From assembly GCA_016870425.1 (NCBI GenBank), contig VGBQ01000129.1, positions 1 to 7,470 of the forward strand: a stretch of 7,470 nt of DNA, read 5' to 3'. Of the stretch, positions 5,526 through 7,470 are shown piece after piece. A program made the translations under genes and the position numbers. The notes under the pieces are model-generated. The model had not been told where the DNA came from. It did no database searches and saw only the letters and a list, made by a program, of their open reading frames with translations. Origin of the DNA: Actinomycetota bacterium (lineage in GTDB: Bacteria > Actinomycetota > Actinomycetes > S36-B12). Each line of letters starts with the position of its first letter. Position 1 is the first letter of the stretch.

Positions 5526-6091
5526 ACAGGCTCGGCGACGAGGGAGTCCAGGGCGCTCTCGAGCTGGCCCGGCTGTACGGGGCCGATGATGCGCACGGCG
5601 ATGCGACCCTGGCGATCGAGGATCACCGTGCTGGGCAGTGACCGGGGCGGCACGCCGGGGATTGTCGCGAGGATCGCGCCATCACGATCGTCGATGCTGC
5701 GGTAGGTGCTCGACCCCAGCAGACTTGCGGCGGCGATCGGATCGTCGAGGGAGTTGAGGCCGAGGAAGGTCACGCCCTTGTCGGCGTAGGCCTGAGCGGC
5801 ATCGGCCAGCAGCGGCAGCTCCTCGATGCACGGCGGGCACCAGGAGGCCCAGGCGTTCACGACGACGATGTCGCCGGCGTGCTCTGCGGTGGAGAGCTCC
5901 GTGCCGTCCGCGGCCGCCCCCGCGATGATCAGTGACTGCTCGCGATCGGCAGCCGGGATGATGGTCACGCCAACGGCGGGATTGGTGGCGGGTGCGGTCG
6001 CGGGGATCGTCATCACCGGCGTCGCGGCGTACATCTGCGAGCAGCCGGTGAGCATCAGCGATGCGCCGACGAGCGCCCACGCGACCCTCAT
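5522..6091 (-). CDS. TlpA/ResA-like thioredoxin-fold lipoprotein
   Basis: The 189-residue product has a lipoprotein signal (MRVAWALVGASLMLTGC, lipobox LTGC, lipidated Cys17), a Pro/Thr/Ala linker to about residue 45, and a thioredoxin domain of the TlpA/ResA/DsbE type. Visible features are VVVNAWASWCPPCIEELPLL at 76-95, with redox cysteines 85 and 88, GVTFLGLNSLDD at 106-117, the cis-proline loop at PSTVILDRQGRI (Pro153 to about 164) and a final helix with acidic ends. Such proteins reduce disulphides outside the membrane, supporting cytochrome c haem attachment or copper loading of oxidase subunit II. The start is set by a GGAGG site 8 nt upstream and the lipobox; longer in-frame readings extend into the membrane-protein gene. 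Its ATG overlaps the upstream TGA (ATGA), so it is translationally coupled to ctaG. The stop overlaps that of the convergent gene by 3 nt. Confidence 0.92.
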   Translation of the reverse strand: MRVAWALVGASLMLTGCSQMYAATPVMTIPATAPATNPAVGVTIIPAADREQSLIIAGAAADGTELSTAEHAGDIVVVNAWASWCPPCIEELPLLADAAQAYADKGVTFLGLNSLDDPIAAASLLGSSTYRSIDDRDGAILATIPGVPPRSLPSTVILDRQGRIAVRIIGPVQPGQLESALDSLVAEPV

Positions 6092-6936
6092 CCCTGCACC
6101 TCCGCACGCTCCCGGCGCTCTGAGATCGCCGTGCTGCGCTCCTCGGAGCGCCACCACTCGACGGCCGCCACCATCATCCATACGGAGTCGATGACCATGG
6201 TGATCGCCCACATGAGCGCACCTGCCAGCTGCTGGTCGACGAGCGGATCGGCACCCACGGCGGTCGTCGACGCGACGTACGACGGATACAGCGTCACGGG
6301 GGCGAGGAAGATCACGGCGCCGAGCGCGGTCTCGGGGATCATCATGAGCCCCAGCGAGAGCAGGCGCATCGCAGGCCGCGGGCGCCGGGCGCACATGTCA
6401 TTGCCGATGAGCGGGTAGTAGAAGAGCAGGGCGGCCACGAGGTAGAGCGGTCGCTCGACGTAGGCCATCGCATCGTGATCGCCGAGCACCCACTCCATCA
6501 CGGGCGTGACATGCGAGCCGATGAGCACGGTGACGAAGAGCACCCACGTGACGACGGGATTGACGAGCACGAGACCGACCTGCGAGCGCAGTGCGCGGAT
6601 GATGGCGGCACGCGTGCGCCCCGTCGTCGCCAGGACGGTGAGTGCGACTGGGCAGGACAGCACGATGAACGGGGCTGCCAGCATCATCACGATGAGGTGC
6701 TGCCCCATGTGTGCCCAGAAGTAGGTGTGCGCTAGAGTCTCGAAGGGACCGAGGTAGGCGATCGCGAGCAGCGCCATGGCCAGGAGGAAACTGAGCGTTC
6801 GCCACGCAGACCAGGTGAGGCCGCGGGATGCAAGGACGCGTACGCCGACGAGGTACAGCGCGGTGACGAGCAGGAGATTGGCCGAGACGAAGAGATCGAC
6901 CGTCCACAGATCGTCTCCGGGATTCCACACCTCCAT
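6088..6936 (-). CDS. ctaG: CtaG-type cytochrome c oxidase assembly protein
   Basis: The 282-residue product is a polytopic membrane protein of the caa3-type CtaG family, unrelated in sequence to the Cox11-type protein that shares the name. About seven hydrophobic segments are visible, near 13-33, 46-64, 74-104, 119-141, 158-178, 190-214 and 236-258. Family motifs: THT-like LAHTYFWAHMGQHLIVMMLA at 68-87 with His70, His76 and His80; DHDAMAYVERPLYLVAALLF at 153-172; LMMIPETALGAVI at 197-209; and VDQQLAGALMWA at 233-244. The His and Met residues in membrane segments are candidate copper ligands. The family helps assemble haem-copper oxidases, probably by handling copper, and some members act in copper uptake. 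The C-terminus is charged and cytoplasmic in appearance. A TATCGT box 6 nt before the ATG and no clear ribosome site suggest a leaderless mRNA. The thioredoxin lipoprotein gene follows with a 4-nt overlap. Confidence 0.92.
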   Translation of the reverse strand: MEVWNPGDDLWTVDLFVSANLLLVTALYLVGVRVLASRGLTWSAWRTLSFLLAMALLAIAYLGPFETLAHTYFWAHMGQHLIVMMLAAPFIVLSCPVALTVLATTGRTRAAIIRALRSQVGLVLVNPVVTWVLFVTVLIGSHVTPVMEWVLGDHDAMAYVERPLYLVAALLFYYPLIGNDMCARRPRPAMRLLSLGLMMIPETALGAVIFLAPVTLYPSYVASTTAVGADPLVDQQLAGALMWAITMVIDSVWMMVAAVEWWRSEERSTAISERRERAEVQG

Positions 6937-6942
6937 GCCTGC

Positions 6943-6948
6943 ACGATA
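6943..6948 (-). promoter_or_regulatory. -10 box (TATCGT) for leaderless ctaG operon transcript
   Basis: On the minus strand TATCGT matches TANNNT and ends exactly 6 nt before the ctaG ATG, so transcription would start on the start codon. The arrangement is identical in spacing to that in front of the aldolase gene. No clear -35 hexamer is present; a 13-nt dyad covers that area instead. Confidence 0.55.
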
Positions 6949-6956
6949 GTGCCCGC

Positions 6957-6969
6957 GTTCACCGTGAAC
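6957..6969. promoter_or_regulatory. 13-nt dyad GTTCAC-C-GTGAAC, candidate operator
   Basis: The two 6-nt arms are perfect inverse complements around a single central C. The dyad lies 21-33 nt upstream of the likely ctaG transcription start and 48 nt upstream of the -10 box proposed for the divergent gene, so one bound regulator could affect both. It does not resemble the CsoR operator sequence I know. The regulator is unknown. Confidence 0.45.
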
Positions 6970-6993
6970 TCATGTCGAATTCCGCGGGAGTGC

Positions 6994-7022
6994 GTGACGT
7001 GGGCGCCTCGTGGCCCTACCCT
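6994..7022 (+). promoter_or_regulatory. Candidate promoter for the cupredoxin-like gene
   Basis: GTGACG (6994-6999) and TACCCT (7017-7022) lie 17 nt apart and resemble -35 TTGACA and -10 TANNNT. Transcription would start near 7029, giving a leader of about 34 nt that carries the GGGGGAAGGA ribosome site ahead of the GTG start. Confidence 0.45.
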
Positions 7023-7062
7023 GGGGCCACCGCATGCACCCGTGTGTCGGGGGAAGGACTCG

Positions 7063-7470
7063 GTGAAGCGCTTTCTCGTCGCCCTCGTCTCGGTGCTGAT
7101 CGGCGCCGGCGTCGTCGCGGGCGTGGCGTTCTTTGCCAGTGCCACCAGCGGGGAGCCGCCTCTGCTCGTGGCGACACCCACCGGCATGGTCGACACCCCC
7201 GAGGGCCCGGTCAACTCCGCCAGCCTTGAGCTCTCGGTCTATCCCAATAACTCCGATGCCGTCCCGGGGCCGATGGAGGGCGTCAATGCGCTCTACGCGA
7301 GCCAGGGCTGGCCCTTCTACTGGCCGTCGACGACGCTGCAGGTGCCGGCGAACTCCCTCGTGACCGTGACGATCTACCAGTACGACTCGGGCGGCCGGGT
7401 CTTCAACAACTTCTGGGCCAAGGTGCACGGCACGGTCGACGGCACCATGACGGTGAACGGCAAGACCGTC
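7063..7470 (+). CDS. Membrane-anchored putative cupredoxin-like protein, N-terminal part
   Basis: This frame is open for 136 codons and continues past the window. It starts with GTG at 7063, preceded by GGGGGAAGGA (7049-7058). Residues 1-28 (KRFLVALVSVLIGAGVVAGV core) form a signal anchor or uncleaved signal peptide. The exported part has beta-strand character: SLELSVYPNN at 54-63, a WPFYWPSTTLQVPANSLVTV stretch at 83-102, then TIYQYDSGGRV and FWAKVHGTVDGTMTVNGKTV at 117-136. I recall similar actinobacterial proteins with a strand-rich cupredoxin core, where L-x-VPA-x-[ST]-LVTVTI precedes the copper site; the His/Cys/Met ligands would lie downstream and cannot be checked here. Divergent placement from ctaG and a thioredoxin lipoprotein supports a copper-linked electron-transfer or copper-carrier role. 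Without the ligand region the assignment is tentative. Confidence 0.6.
   Translation, partial: MKRFLVALVSVLIGAGVVAGVAFFASATSGEPPLLVATPTGMVDTPEGPVNSASLELSVYPNNSDAVPGPMEGVNALYASQGWPFYWPSTTLQVPANSLVTVTIYQYDSGGRVFNNFWAKVHGTVDGTMTVNGKTV

Noticed and set aside
6092..6394. N-terminal extension of the thioredoxin lipoprotein to a start at 6394
   Set aside because: The extension lies wholly inside ctaG and is Arg-rich nonsense. The start at 6091 has a GGAGG site, a lipobox and an ATGA overlap.

Overview
This 7.5 kb window is GC-rich throughout and reads as the chromosome of an actinobacterium (Actinomycetota). The strongest taxonomic hint is a DUF3151 protein, a family I know essentially only from actinobacteria, encoded just downstream of a fructose-bisphosphate aldolase. 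GTG starts, lipoprotein signals and at least two apparently leaderless starts fit the same group. No rRNA, tRNA, CRISPR, integrase or transposase gene is visible.

Layout. (1) Positions 1-454, minus strand: a small membrane-anchored coiled-coil protein followed after 2 nt by the first 28 codons of an ApbE-like FMN transferase that leaves the window. (2) 554-1252, plus: a lipoprotein of the SagB/nitroreductase flavin fold, divergent from (1). Together they suggest an extracytosolic flavin redox unit. (3) 1300-3749, plus: class I fructose-bisphosphate aldolase, DUF3151 protein, and a renalase-like FAD oxidoreductase. The 192-nt gap between the first two is unusual: an exact 20-bp tandem duplication, a near-perfect inverted repeat of about 21 bp per arm, and then a degenerate second copy of the last codons of the aldolase gene. 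(4) 3825-5525, plus: a secreted 566-aa protein of unknown function with three Cys-bounded modules joined by poly-glycine linkers. (5) 5522-6936, minus: a CtaG-type cytochrome c oxidase assembly membrane protein translationally coupled to a TlpA/ResA-like thioredoxin lipoprotein. (6) 7063 to the window end, plus: the start of a membrane-anchored, probably cupredoxin-like protein, divergent from (5). The 126-nt gap between them holds a 13-nt dyad and plausible promoters on both sides.

How the genes fit together. The right end (CtaG, thioredoxin lipoprotein, putative cupredoxin) looks like a copper and thiol module for an extracytoplasmic copper enzyme such as a haem-copper oxidase, although no oxidase subunit is in the window. 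The left end looks like an envelope flavin module. The middle is central carbon metabolism next to a conserved actinobacterial protein. I found no clear new defence or mobile system. The best candidates for new biology are the repeat-bearing aldolase tail scar, the three-module secreted protein, and the pairing of a SagB-like lipoprotein with ApbE.
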